From: Bacteroidales bacterium | GTDB taxonomy: Bacteria; Bacteroidota; Bacteroidia; Bacteroidales; UBA932 | Reading direction: 5' to 3' | NCBI GenBank assembly: GCA_016290725.1 | Contig: JAEEUZ010000003.1 | Location: forward strand, 1 to 42,366 | Length of the DNA stretch: 42,366 nt | Shown: positions 8,792 through 16,182 of the stretch, piece by piece | How the letters are laid out: the number at the start of each line of letters is the position of its first letter | Numbering within the stretch: the stretch's first letter is position 1 | Made by a program: the position numbers and the translations under genes | The notes under the pieces: model-generated | What the model was told of the DNA's origin: nothing | What the model saw: the letters and a program-made list of their open reading frames with translations, nothing else | Database searches by the model: none

Positions 8792-9964
8792 GAATATAAG
8801 TACAGCGAGAAGATAAAGTGCGAAGCCCTCGGCCCTTATCCGGCCGGGGGTTACGCTTTTTATCTGGGTGTCGGTGACATCGGCCCGGGAAATCCGGTTC
8901 AGTTTCTGGATTGAAGGGAAATCCGCAGGGCGCCATTTGCGGGCGATTTCCCCATCGGCAAGGAAGGTGGCTCCACCGTTGGCCCTGTTCAGGGTAATCA
9001 GGGTTTTATAATCGGCATAGAAAAAGGCCACGTTGGAGGGGATGTAGATGTTGCTTCCCGGAGCGATGTTGATGAGGATAAGAGGGCGGATATCCGTCTC
9101 CGACAAAGTGTTGAGCATCACGTTCAGACGCATCCAATCGCATTTTTCGGGATTATACACCGATATGAGCATAACCTTGCCGATGACGGCGTCTTCGTCC
9201 CGGTAATTGCCTTCTTCGTCCGTGAAAGAGAGGATGGGGGCGGGCCTGTCCAGAGGAGTGGAGTTGCGGTATACGGTATCCACTTTCACGAAGGTCCAGG
9301 TGCTGTCCGGAAGGCGGTCCAGCGTGAAGGAGCCCCTTTGGCCGTCTTTTTCGTAGATATATGCGGCGTAGAATCCGTCCATGGCCTGATAGTCATTGTC
9401 CAGCGAAGCATAGAGCTGGGCGCCGGGACGGAAGTCCGTGAAATCCACCGCGGGGAGATGGGTGGCGCTGTAGATTGAGGCAAAAACTATTGACGCCGCG
9501 CCTATCCAGAATGCCACTTTCCTGTGGTTTTTGGGCTCTCCGAACTCCTTGAAAGGCAGGAACGCCAGGAGGCACAACAACAGCAGTACGATGTTCTTGA
9601 GGAAACTCTGAAGGTGGGTAAGATGTACCGCTTCCCCGAAGCAGCCGCAGTCCATCTGAGGATTCTTAATCAGAAGGATCAGGGTGATGACGGTGAATCC
9701 CAGCGTGAGGGCCGATGTAACGATGGCCGTGAGCTTCCGGAAAACACCCGTTAGCAGAGCCGCTCCGGTGAGGGTTTCCACGAGGCAGAGGATAACTGCC
9801 GATGCCTTGGAAATGCCGACAAGACCGCCCAGATGGAAGAATTTGAAGTATTCGCTAACGATTAAGCCCGTGCCCGTTACATCCAGCATCTTCAGGAGGC
9901 CGGAGGCTACGAAAACAAGGCCGATGAGGGAAGCGGCGGTGCGGCGCAGTGCGTTGTGTTTCAT
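8786..9964 (-). CDS. DoxX/MauE-type membrane protein (BT_3928-like)
   Basis: The 392-residue product starts with a four-helix DoxX/MauE-like membrane domain (about 10-145). It carries the motif DCGCFGE after the third helix, as in MauE-type proteins linked to thiol-redox chemistry. A further helix (about 150-170) leads into an extracytoplasmic part of about 200 residues. There the stretch from [15 protein letters not shown] through [15 protein letters not shown] resembles a thioredoxin-like fold but has no CxxC. A short hydrophobic C-terminus ([11 protein letters not shown]) may be a last helix. The start overlaps the tmk stop by 4 nt (ATGA), so the two are probably co-translated. The true substrate is unknown. 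A role in thiol redox or envelope assembly is inference. Confidence 0.75.
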   Translation of the reverse strand: MKHNALRRTAASLIGLVFVASGLLKMLDVTGTGLIVSEYFKFFHLGGLVGISKASAVILCLVETLTGAALLTGVFRKLTAIVTSALTLGFTVITLILLIKNPQMDCGCFGEAVHLTHLQSFLKNIVLLLLCLLAFLPFKEFGEPKNHRKVAFWIGAASIVFASIYSATHLPAVDFTDFRPGAQLYASLDNDYQAMDGFYAAYIYEKDGQRGSFTLDRLPDSTWTFVKVDTVYRNSTPLDRPAPILSFTDEEGNYRDEDAVIGKVMLISVYNPEKCDWMRLNVMLNTLSETDIRPLILINIAPGSNIYIPSNVAFFYADYKTLITLNRANGGATFLADGEIARKWRPADFPSIQKLNRISRADVTDTQIKSVTPGRIRAEGFALYLLAVLIFL

Positions 9965-10641
9965 TTCAGATACAGGTCTACGATGCTGCGGATACGGCCG
10001 AAGATGCGGTCCGGCGGAAGCATGTTGCCGCTCGTGTCTGAGCAGTCCACGCGAAGGAAGGAGGGATCCCTCTCGGTTTCCGCGAGATACAGGCTGCGAA
10101 CCGTTTTCTGGAAGAGGATGCTGCCTTCGTGAATGTCGCTTGAGCCGCCAAGATATGAGCGGTCTTCTCCTTTGCGGCTATGGCTGAGGTTCTTTTCCAC
10201 GAAGGAGATTGGGACGTCCAGATACAGGTTAAGATCCGGCTTGGGAAGGCCGAAGGGGCCGTATTCGGTTTCGAATATCCAGTTCCGGAGGGCCTCCCGC
10301 TCCGCCTCGTCCTTGAGTTTGGAGCACTGATATGCTATGTTGGAATATACATATCGGTCCAGAAGCACGGTTTTACCTTCTTCCAGGGCTTTGTGAAGTT
10401 GCGGGGCAGCGCCGTGACGGTCTTCCGCGAAAAGAAGGGCCACGAGCTGAGGATGAACCATGTCGATGGCGCCGAACTCTCCCCTTAGAAAACGGCTTAT
10501 GAGGGAGCCGTACACAGGAGCCTCATATCTTGGGAAATGGATGTATTCCAAACTGGAGCACTGCTGCTGGAGGTACTCCCGGAGCATCTTTACCTGGGTG
10601 GACTTCCCTGCCCCGTCCAGGCCTTCGAGCACTATAAGCAT
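9961..10641 (-). CDS. tmk: Thymidylate kinase
   Basis: The enzyme phosphorylates dTMP to dTDP in the cytosol for DNA synthesis. The product has 226 residues. The P-loop GLDGAGKST is at residues 8-16, followed by the DRYVYSNIAYQ motif typical of TMP kinases, then LPKPDLNLYLDVP and a LID region with HSRKGEDRSYLG. It lies between divIC (3-nt gap) and the DoxX-type gene (4-nt overlap) in one minus-strand operon. Length is slightly above the usual 200-215 residues, but the ends look intact. Confidence 0.93.
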   Translation of the reverse strand: MLIVLEGLDGAGKSTQVKMLREYLQQQCSSLEYIHFPRYEAPVYGSLISRFLRGEFGAIDMVHPQLVALLFAEDRHGAAPQLHKALEEGKTVLLDRYVYSNIAYQCSKLKDEAEREALRNWIFETEYGPFGLPKPDLNLYLDVPISFVEKNLSHSRKGEDRSYLGGSSDIHEGSILFQKTVRSLYLAETERDPSFLRVDCSDTSGNMLPPDRIFGRIRSIVDLYLK

Positions 10642-10644
10642 AAG

Positions 10645-10959
10645 CTACTGAATCACGTAAACATCGTCCCCGGGAGCGGCCAGATGGAAGTTTTCCCGGC
10701 CGAACTTCTCCAGAGAATCCTGATTTGCCTCAAGAGCGGCTATTTCCTCGTCCATCTGCCGGATTTCCGTCTCATAGCGGTTGATGAGTTTCTCCTGGCG
10801 CGACTTTTCCGCGGCCCCTTTCACCCAGTTCACAACACTGCTCTTGGAGAGGAAAACCACCCACAGAAGCACCAGCGCGGTGACCACGATCACGAACGGG
10901 AGGAAATAGTTGTTGTCTTTCCTCTTGAGTGCGGCCCATCTGTTTTTCTTCTCCTCCAT
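10645..10959 (-). CDS. Septum formation initiator, FtsB/DivIC family
   Basis: This is a small bitopic division protein of 104 residues. It has a basic cytosolic start, one transmembrane helix (about 20-38, FVIVVTALVLLWVVF) and a periplasmic coiled coil (about 50-85, IRQMDEEIAALEANQDSL). The ending, EKFGRENFHLAAPGDDVYVI, is the family signature (R-E-x-[FY]-x-[ML]-x-x-x-G-E-x-[VI]-[YF]). Proteins of this family join FtsL in the divisome. It is the first gene of the divIC-tmk-DoxX operon. No clear minus-strand promoter was seen in the 72 nt before it. Confidence 0.85.
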   Translation of the reverse strand: MEEKKNRWAALKRKDNNYFLPFVIVVTALVLLWVVFLSKSSVVNWVKGAAEKSRQEKLINRYETEIRQMDEEIAALEANQDSLEKFGRENFHLAAPGDDVYVIQ

Positions 10960-10989
10960 TTTGGTGTTTCTTATTTGGTGCGAATTTAC

Positions 10990-10997
10990 TAAATTTG
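10990..10997 (+). promoter_or_regulatory. -7 box TAAATTTG upstream of the 11032 gene
   Basis: TAAATTTG fits the TAnnTTTG consensus and lies 34 nt before the ATG. A partial -33 (TTTC at 10967-10970) is 19 nt upstream. Confidence 0.55.
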
Positions 10998-11031
10998 CAA
11001 AACAAAACGAAAACTATTTATCCAATTTATT

Positions 11032-11967
11032 ATGAAACCTACACTTCTTGTTCTTGCAGCCGGAATGGGCAGCCGCTACGGCGGTCTCAAGCAGATGGAC
11101 GGCCTGGGCCCCAACGGGGAAACCATCATCGACTATTCCATCCACGACGCGGTTGAAGCCGGATTCGGCAAAGTAGTTTATATCGTCCGCGAATATTTCA
11201 AGGCCGATATGGAAAAACACGTCAAGGCCCGCTACGGCAACGTGAAAACAATCGACGGCAAACCCCTGGAGTTCGTTTTCGTAACCCAGGAGCTGAACAA
11301 GATTCCCGCAGGCTTCAACGTGAATCCGGACAGGGAGAAACCCTGGGGCACCGCCCACGCCATGCTCATGGCAAAGGACGTGATCCACGAGCCGTTTGCA
11401 GTTATCAATGGAGACGACTATTATGGCAAGGAATCCTTCAAAATCCTTGGCGACTGGTGCCGCGCCCACGAAAACACCAAGGGCCAGTACTGCATCATCG
11501 GCTTTGAACTGGAGAACACCCTCTCCGAGAACGGCAGCGTCTCCCGCGGTATCTGCAGCTACGATGCAAAGGGTATCCTCAAGGATGTTACGGAGCACCT
11601 GAACATCGCCAAGGAGGCCGATGGAAAAGTTTACGGAGACAATTCCGCAAACGGTGAAAAGCACGTTGAGCTGGCCGCCAAGGCTCTCTGCTCCATGAAC
11701 ATGTGGGGCTTCACTCCGGATTATTTCGCCCTCAGCGAAGAATCCTTCCGCATCTTCCTGGGAGAGTACGGCATGGAACTCAAGAAAGAATTCTACATCC
11801 CCTACGCAGTAGACAACATCGTCAAGGGCGGAAAGGGAATGTGCGAGGTTCTCTCCACCCCGTCCAAGTGGTTCGGCGTAACTTATAAGGAAGACCGTCC
11901 CGGCGTGGTTGAAAAATTCGCCAAACTGGTTGCTGATGGCGTTTATCCCAGCCCCCTTTATGCATAA
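11032..11967 (+). CDS. Sugar-nucleotide pyrophosphorylase-like nucleotidyltransferase
   Basis: The enzyme probably couples a sugar-1-phosphate to an NTP. The product has 311 residues. The N-terminal signature VLAAGMGSRYGGLKQMDGLG is the nucleotide-binding loop of the NTP-transferase superfamily, with K in GLKQ as the expected catalytic lysine. FAVINGDDYYGK supplies the metal-binding aspartates, and WGTAHAM is also typical of the family. The sugar specificity cannot be read from the sequence. The 3' end overlaps the start of the CPBP protease gene by 8 nt, which suggests translational coupling. Confidence 0.85.
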   Translation: MKPTLLVLAAGMGSRYGGLKQMDGLGPNGETIIDYSIHDAVEAGFGKVVYIVREYFKADMEKHVKARYGNVKTIDGKPLEFVFVTQELNKIPAGFNVNPDREKPWGTAHAMLMAKDVIHEPFAVINGDDYYGKESFKILGDWCRAHENTKGQYCIIGFELENTLSENGSVSRGICSYDAKGILKDVTEHLNIAKEADGKVYGDNSANGEKHVELAAKALCSMNMWGFTPDYFALSEESFRIFLGEYGMELKKEFYIPYAVDNIVKGGKGMCEVLSTPSKWFGVTYKEDRPGVVEKFAKLVADGVYPSPLYA

Positions 11968-12874
11968 AGTCAAGAATTACGACCTCTTTTCCACTCACGC
12001 CTGGTATGTGCCGGGCGTGAGCGGCATGTTTGCCCTTCTTGGATTCTTCATCCTGGGTGCTATTCTCAGCGGTATCTTCATGGCCATCATGATGCTCTTC
12101 ATGACGCAGCAGGAGATTGCCGACTATGGGATGATCGTCATGTATCCCGTGCAGTTCCTTCCTGCCATGATGTATGCCGCAGCAAAGAGCCGGAAGAACG
12201 CTCTTTTCGATCCCGGCTATTCTCTGTCCAGCAAGCATTTCGGTGCTTTGGGCGTTGGAGGGGCTGTTTTGCTCACGGTTGTATTTACGTATTCCGTTAT
12301 GCTTGCGGCAGACCTTCCGAACTATCTGAATGCAAAATTAACGGAAAGCATTCCCTGGCTAAAGAAGTTGTACGACATGGTGATGGAAACCATGAAGCAG
12401 ATGACAGGAGGCCCCCTGTGGTCGTCGTTCCTGGTAACTGCACTCATGGCCCCGTTCTTTGAGGAATGGCTGTGCAGGGGCATGATTCTGCGAGGCCTTC
12501 TGGCCGGAAGGAAGATGAAGCCGGTTTGGGCAATTGTGATATCGGCACTGTTCTTTGCCCTTATTCACATGAATCCCTGGCAGGCGCTCAACGCCTTTAT
12601 CCTGGGTCTTCTTATGGGCTGGATCTATTACCGGACCGGGAGTCTTTGGCTCACGATGCTCATCCATTTCGTGAATAACGGCACGGCGGTAATCCTTGGC
12701 CAGATAGACTCTTTGAAGGATTACGAGTACTGGATCGACATGCTGGGCAACACCTGGTACTACGTTGCCTTTGCGGTGGCGCTGGTCGTCATCGTGGGCT
12801 GTATCGCCCTGGTGAAAAAGATACCCGTGGAGCATCCCTGGGGTAATATAGACCCTGTGGAGCCGCAGGTATGA
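11960..12874 (+). CDS. CPBP-family intramembrane metalloprotease
   Basis: The product has 304 residues with about eight hydrophobic segments. It carries the CPBP (CAAX protease/bacteriocin-processing, Abi) motifs in order: EEWLCR (E168, E169, R173), FALIHMNPW (H203) and LIHFVNNG (H236). The region between them, NAFILGLLMGWIYYRTGSLW, is typical of the family. The substrate is unknown. I chose ATG 11960 (MHKVKNYDLF) over the TTG start 51 nt upstream, because that extension lies within the preceding gene. The 3' end overlaps folP by 4 nt (ATGA). Confidence 0.85.
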   Translation: MHKVKNYDLFSTHAWYVPGVSGMFALLGFFILGAILSGIFMAIMMLFMTQQEIADYGMIVMYPVQFLPAMMYAAAKSRKNALFDPGYSLSSKHFGALGVGGAVLLTVVFTYSVMLAADLPNYLNAKLTESIPWLKKLYDMVMETMKQMTGGPLWSSFLVTALMAPFFEEWLCRGMILRGLLAGRKMKPVWAIVISALFFALIHMNPWQALNAFILGLLMGWIYYRTGSLWLTMLIHFVNNGTAVILGQIDSLKDYEYWIDMLGNTWYYVAFAVALVVIVGCIALVKKIPVEHPWGNIDPVEPQV

Positions 12875-13638
12875 TCCGCATCCTTGGCATTCTGAACCTC
12901 ACCCCGGATTCGTTCTACGCACCTTCGCGGACGGCTCCGGGGGATGTTGTATCGGTTGCCCGGGGGATGCTTGCCGATGGCGCATGGGGCGTTGATTTGG
13001 GTGCCGTGTCCACCCGGCCCGGGAGCACACCGGTTACCCTTGAGGAAGAATGGGCACGGCTGCGGCCCGCCCTTGAGGCGCTTCGGGATTTGGGCTGCGT
13101 ACTTTCCGTGGACACGTTCAGAAGTGAAATCGTTTCCCGCGTGTACGACACCGTGGGGCAGTTTATCGTGAACGACATCACGGCAGGGGCCTATGATCCC
13201 GGGATGCTTTCTGTTGTGGGCCGGCTCGGTCTTCCGTACATTGCAATGCACATGCACGGGAGCCCTTTTGCGCCCTCGGAGACGCCCGGTGACATTGTGG
13301 AAGACGTGCTGGCGTATTTTCAGGAGTTTTCCTTACGCGCTTCTTATGCAGGCATTTCACAGTGGTACCTGGACCCGGGCTTCGGCTTCTCCAAAACCCT
13401 GGACCAGAACTGGGAGCTCCTGCACCAGCTTTCCGAACTTCAATGCTTTGGGAGGCCTGTTCTCGTGGGCATCTCGCGCAAGAGCATGCTCTGGAAGCGC
13501 TTCGGCATAACCCCAGAGGAGGCGCTCCCCGCCACATCGGCCGCACATATAATCGCCCTTCAGCAGGGCGCCTCCGTTCTCCGCGTCCACGACGTAGCCG
13601 AAGCCTCCCGCACCGTCGCAATCTTCAACGGCCTATGA
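12871..13638 (+). CDS. folP: Dihydropteroate synthase
   Basis: FolP joins p-aminobenzoate to dihydropterin pyrophosphate in folate synthesis and is the target of sulfonamides. The product has 255 residues. The motifs appear in the usual TIM-barrel order: ILNLTPDSF near the N-terminus, DLGAVSTRPGS (the pterin loop region), LSVDTFRSE, FIVNDITAG, MHMHG, LDPGFGFSKTLDQN and VGISRKSM. It overlaps the CPBP gene by 4 nt and ends a three-gene plus-strand set. A nested inverted repeat separates it from the convergent murU-like gene. Confidence 0.93.
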   Translation: MIRILGILNLTPDSFYAPSRTAPGDVVSVARGMLADGAWGVDLGAVSTRPGSTPVTLEEEWARLRPALEALRDLGCVLSVDTFRSEIVSRVYDTVGQFIVNDITAGAYDPGMLSVVGRLGLPYIAMHMHGSPFAPSETPGDIVEDVLAYFQEFSLRASYAGISQWYLDPGFGFSKTLDQNWELLHQLSELQCFGRPVLVGISRKSMLWKRFGITPEEALPATSAAHIIALQQGASVLRVHDVAEASRTVAIFNGL

Positions 13639-13639
13639 G

Positions 13640-13749
13640 CCGTAAAGTGCAACTTGGTGACTTTCAGAGGTTTACCGATTTTGCCTGGGGCGTTTTTGCT
13701 CCAGGCACTTTGTATATTCCGCAGATTATCAGCGCATTACACTTTACGG
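13640..13749. repeat. 110-bp nested inverted-repeat element, copy 2
   Basis: The outer arms CCGTAAAGTG (13640-13649) and CACTTTACGG (13740-13749) are perfect over 10 bp and match at 12 of 13 if extended inward. An inner hairpin lies at 13682-13707. GATTATCAG occurs just inside the right arm. Read on the minus strand, the left end aligns with copy 1 (3969-4075) as GTRAARTGTAA followed by CTGATWATC. The right arm is also the last codons of the murU-like gene, so the element supplies part of that coding end. Confidence 0.7.
13682..13707. terminator. Candidate bidirectional terminator between folP and the murU-like gene
   Basis: TGCCTGG (13682-13688) and CCAGGCA (13701-13707) form a 7-bp stem with a loop containing TTTTT. 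It lies between two convergent genes. The U-tract is in the loop and no clear run follows the stem, so termination strength is uncertain. Confidence 0.4.
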
Positions 13750-14459
13750 GCGAGCTCCAGGGATTCGGGTTTGCCCACGTCTAGGAGGTTAAGGCCGGGG
13801 AAGACGGCGGCGCGGATGGGGTAATCGGCGCAGGCGCGGAGGTAGAAGTCCATAATGGAGAAGCGCTCGGGGAAACCATAGCGGTCGAAGGCGGCGAAGA
13901 TGCCTTGGGAGATGTAGTGTATGCCGCTGAATGCCAGCATCCGGTATTTCGATGGGTCGATAGCGCCGAGGGGACTCCGCACCTCACCCGTAGCGATGTT
14001 TGTCCAGCCTCGGAGAAGGCCGTCGTTATCAAAAAGGAGGTAGCGCTGGGTTTTGCGCTCGCTTACGAGCAGCGTGGCCAGAGAGTCCGGACGATGCTGC
14101 CCCCGGAACCACTTCAGATCCAGATTACTAAAGATATCCACGTTGTGCACCAGGAAGGGTTCGGTGCCCTGGAGAAGCGGTTTGGCGAACTTGATTCCGC
14201 CGCCGGTTTCACGGAGGAGGTCCCGCTCGTCGGAGATGCTAACGCGGGCGCCGAAGTCATTATCGGCCAGATACTTTATTATCTGATCAGGAAAGTGGTG
14301 CACATTCACCACAATGTCGTCGTAGCCTGCTCCCACCAACTTCTCCATCACATGGGCCAGCAGCGGCTTGTCCCCGACGGGGACCAGCGCCTTGGGCATC
14401 GTGTCGGTAAGAGGTTTGAGGCGGGTGCCAAGGCCCGCGGCGAATATCATTGCTTTCAT
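13737..14459 (-). CDS. MurU-like nucleotidyltransferase (amino-sugar recycling)
   Basis: The likely role is to transfer UMP to N-acetylmuramate-1-phosphate (or a related sugar-1-phosphate) in a cell-wall recycling route that bypasses de novo UDP-GlcNAc synthesis, as described for MurU in Pseudomonas. The product has 240 residues. It starts MKAMIFAAGLGTRLKPLTDT with the NTP-transferase loop, then MPKALVPVGDKPLL, and VHNVDIFSNLDL carries the metal-binding aspartates. The frame is open 90 nt further upstream, but that part overlaps the RapZ-like gene and is not conserved-looking, so ATG 14459 is used. It overlaps the RapZ-like gene by 4 nt. Confidence 0.8.
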   Translation of the reverse strand: MKAMIFAAGLGTRLKPLTDTMPKALVPVGDKPLLAHVMEKLVGAGYDDIVVNVHHFPDQIIKYLADNDFGARVSISDERDLLRETGGGIKFAKPLLQGTEPFLVHNVDIFSNLDLKWFRGQHRPDSLATLLVSERKTQRYLLFDNDGLLRGWTNIATGEVRSPLGAIDPSKYRMLAFSGIHYISQGIFAAFDRYGFPERFSIMDFYLRACADYPIRAAVFPGLNLLDVGKPESLELARKV

Positions 14460-14857
14460 AGCCACTTGTCGATGCCCCTTTCGCGGTGAACCAGATGCAC
14501 TTTCACGCCTGGAACCGCCGCGAGACGCGCTGCCAGATGCTCCGCGCAATAAACGGAACGGTGCTGCCCGCCGGTGCAGCCGAAACTCACCTGAAGATTG
14601 GTGAAATCCCTTTCCAGAAAGCGCTGCACATGATGATCCACAAGCGCATCCACATGCTCCAGAAAGGTAAGGATCTCCCCGTCCTGCTCCAGGAACTCAA
14701 TCACCGGCGCGTCCATACCCGTATAGGGTTTGAAGCGCTCGTACTTGCCGGGATTGTGGGTGCTGCGGCAGTCGAACACGTATCCGCCGCCGTTACCGGA
14801 AGTGTCCTCCGGGATACCTTTCTTGAAGGAGAAACTGTATATGGTTACCGTAAGCAT
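14456..14857 (-). CDS. Stand-alone RapZ C-terminal domain protein
   Basis: The 133-residue protein matches only the C-terminal domain of RapZ (about half of the 284-residue E. coli protein). It contains YSFSFKKGIPED, GGGYVFDCRSTHNPGKYERF, PYTGMDAPV and the hallmark SFGCTGGQHRSVYCAEHLA. The N-terminal P-loop domain of RapZ is absent. In enterobacteria this C-terminal domain binds glucosamine-6-phosphate and the sRNAs GlmY/GlmZ. Here it lies between an AmgK-like kinase (13-nt overlap) and a MurU-like transferase (4-nt overlap), so a role as amino-sugar-phosphate sensor or helper enzyme in recycling is a reasonable inference. RNA binding in this lineage is unproven. Confidence 0.85.
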   Translation of the reverse strand: MLTVTIYSFSFKKGIPEDTSGNGGGYVFDCRSTHNPGKYERFKPYTGMDAPVIEFLEQDGEILTFLEHVDALVDHHVQRFLERDFTNLQVSFGCTGGQHRSVYCAEHLAARLAAVPGVKVHLVHRERGIDKWL

Positions 14858-15795
14858 GACAACACTTGGCTAAGGTAAGGATAATCTGTTAGCGGCAACA
14901 GGGAGCGCACGTTTTCAAGCGCCAGGGGAATACTGTCCTTGAACGATTGCTTACCCTCCCACATACCGCGGAAACCATAGCATCCCAAAACCTGCAACTG
15001 GCGGAACAGCACAAACAGGCGCAATCTCTCGCGGAACCGGACTTCATCGACATCCTTGTATTGGCTGAGGGCCTCCAGATACTTGCCGATGAGTTCCTGC
15101 CGAAGCTCTTCCGGGAACCGGGCCCGAGCCTGCCATAGGAAAGAAGCGACGTCGTAGTACACGGGGCCGCGACGCCCGCCCTGGAAGTCGATGAACCAGG
15201 GTTCGCCGCCATGAACCATCACATTCCGGGCATTGAAATCGCGGTACAGGAAGGTATCGGCACTCTCGGCGAGCAAATCCGCCTTGAGGTGGTCGAAATC
15301 GTCCTGCAAACGCGCCTCGTTGAATTCCGCACCGGTGAGTTTCAGATAATCGTACTTGAAATAGTTAAGGTCGAAATCCACCATTCGGCCGTCGAACGAT
15401 TCCTGCGGATAGCAGACCTCCCAGGGAAGCCCTTTGGCTCCTTCCACCTGAATCTTTGCCAGTGCCTGCAGAGTGCGCCCGAGCAGGTCTTTATCGAATT
15501 GCCCACCGGCAACTGCCACATCGTACAGCACCGTGTTCCCAAGATCCTGCTGCAGATAGCAAAGGCCATCAGAAGCATACACCTCCGGGACATTTATGCC
15601 TTTGGATTTGAAGTGAGCCGCCAACGTTATGAAAGCGCGATTCTCATCTTCATCCGTCCCCTCCACGCCAATGGCACTGCACCCACCGCCACTCAAACGG
15701 AAGTAACGCCTATGGCTGGCAGAACCGCTCATGGGCTCCACCCGCTCCGGCGCCGCGCCGAACACCTGCTGAAACAACTCTCTCAACACATCCAT
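14845..15795 (-). CDS. AmgK-like sugar kinase, APH fold
   Basis: The product has 316 residues with an aminoglycoside-phosphotransferase fold. Catalytic motifs are FLYRDFNARNVMV (the H/Y-R-D-F-x-x-x-N loop) and PWFIDFQGGRRGPVYYDVASFLW (the metal-binding D). The N-terminal SGSASHRRYFRLSGGG is the nucleotide-loop segment seen in AmgK-type anomeric kinases, which phosphorylate MurNAc/GlcNAc at C1. The gene order with the RapZ-like and MurU-like genes supports this over drug resistance. I chose ATG 15795 (MDVLRELFQQ). The frame is open 132 nt further, but a TTTG-N20-TACTTTTG promoter lies there, which excludes a longer start. Confidence 0.82.
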   Translation of the reverse strand: MDVLRELFQQVFGAAPERVEPMSGSASHRRYFRLSGGGCSAIGVEGTDEDENRAFITLAAHFKSKGINVPEVYASDGLCYLQQDLGNTVLYDVAVAGGQFDKDLLGRTLQALAKIQVEGAKGLPWEVCYPQESFDGRMVDFDLNYFKYDYLKLTGAEFNEARLQDDFDHLKADLLAESADTFLYRDFNARNVMVHGGEPWFIDFQGGRRGPVYYDVASFLWQARARFPEELRQELIGKYLEALSQYKDVDEVRFRERLRLFVLFRQLQVLGCYGFRGMWEGKQSFKDSIPLALENVRSLLPLTDYPYLSQVLSCLR

Positions 15796-15799
15796 ACCC

Positions 15800-15831
15800 C
15801 AAAAGTACGAAAAAATCAGTTCTTTCCCAAA
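15800..15831 (-). promoter_or_regulatory. Promoter of the amgK-rapZ-murU-like operon
   Basis: On the minus strand TTTG (15828-15831) and TACTTTTG (15800-15807) are separated by exactly 20 nt. Only 4 nt lie between the -7 box and the ATG, so the transcript should be leaderless or nearly so. Confidence 0.7.
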
Positions 15832-15844
15832 TTGCCCGTTTTGC

Positions 15845-15940
15845 ACACTGCGCCTAACCATCCATCGCCCGGCACCTTTAGGCGCAAAAACGGCCCATTT
15901 TGCGCCCAACCATCCACACCCGAGCACGGTTAGGCGCCCT
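15845..15940. repeat. Two tandem imperfect stem-loop units
   Basis: This is part of a 387-nt gene-free region between divergent operons. Unit 1 has arms GCGCCTAA (15850-15857) and TTAGGCGC (15878-15885). Unit 2 has arms GCGCCCAAC (15902-15910) and GTTAGGCGC (15929-15937), with one mismatch. Both share AACCATCC just inside the left arm and are preceded by GCCCRTTTTGC. Function is unknown. Confidence 0.65.
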
Positions 15941-15985
15941 GCGGCGGGAAAATAGTGCGGTGGCCAGTGGCGTGGGCCAAAAAAG

Positions 15986-16033
15986 AAGGGAGAACTCTTT
16001 TTCGAGAGCCCGCAGAAAAAGAGTTACTCCCTT
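15986..16033. repeat. Strong 17-bp hairpin in the amgK-porin intergenic region
   Basis: AAGGGAG plus AACTCTTTTT (15986-16002) pairs with AAAAAGAGTT, one bulged A, and CTCCCTT (16016-16033). The loop is 13 nt. No U-run follows on either side, so a simple intrinsic terminator is unlikely. Confidence 0.7.
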
Positions 16034-16156
16034 CGCAATAAAGACCATGGATAGTAGAAAGATTTCTCGACTACGCTCGAAATGACATAAGAGGAAAACC
16101 CGAAATGTCAACAGGGGTGGGGACGCAGAAAAAGAGTTAGGCCCGTAGCAATAAAG
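16011..16156 (+). repeat. Pair of 33-bp direct repeats flanking a REP-like copy
   Basis: The segment cgcagaaaaagagtta...gcaataaag occurs at 16011-16043 and 16124-16156 with 4 mismatches. The first copy includes the right arm of the hairpin at 15986-16033. The REP-like copy at 16061-16086 lies between them. The second copy runs up to the porin promoter. Confidence 0.7.
16061..16086 (+). repeat. REP-like repeat upstream of the porin gene
   Basis: The bases gatttctcgactacgctc and then gaaatgac are identical to the copy at 4643-4668 between rimP and nusA. Confidence 0.7.
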
Positions 16157-16166
16157 TTATTTTTCG

Positions 16167-16174
16167 TATATTTG
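16167..16174 (+). promoter_or_regulatory. -7 box TATATTTG for the porin gene
   Basis: TATATTTG matches the consensus and ends 8 nt before the ATG at 16183. No -33 TTTG is seen at the expected distance. Confidence 0.6.
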
Positions 16175-16182
16175 TAGGCTAT

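Noticed and set aside
14845-15795. Aminoglycoside resistance gene
   Set aside because: The fold is shared with drug phosphotransferases, but the overlap with RapZ-like and MurU-like genes and the AmgK-type N-terminal loop point to sugar phosphorylation.
15986-16033. Rho-independent terminator
   Set aside because: The hairpin lies upstream of both divergent genes and no U-run follows on either strand.
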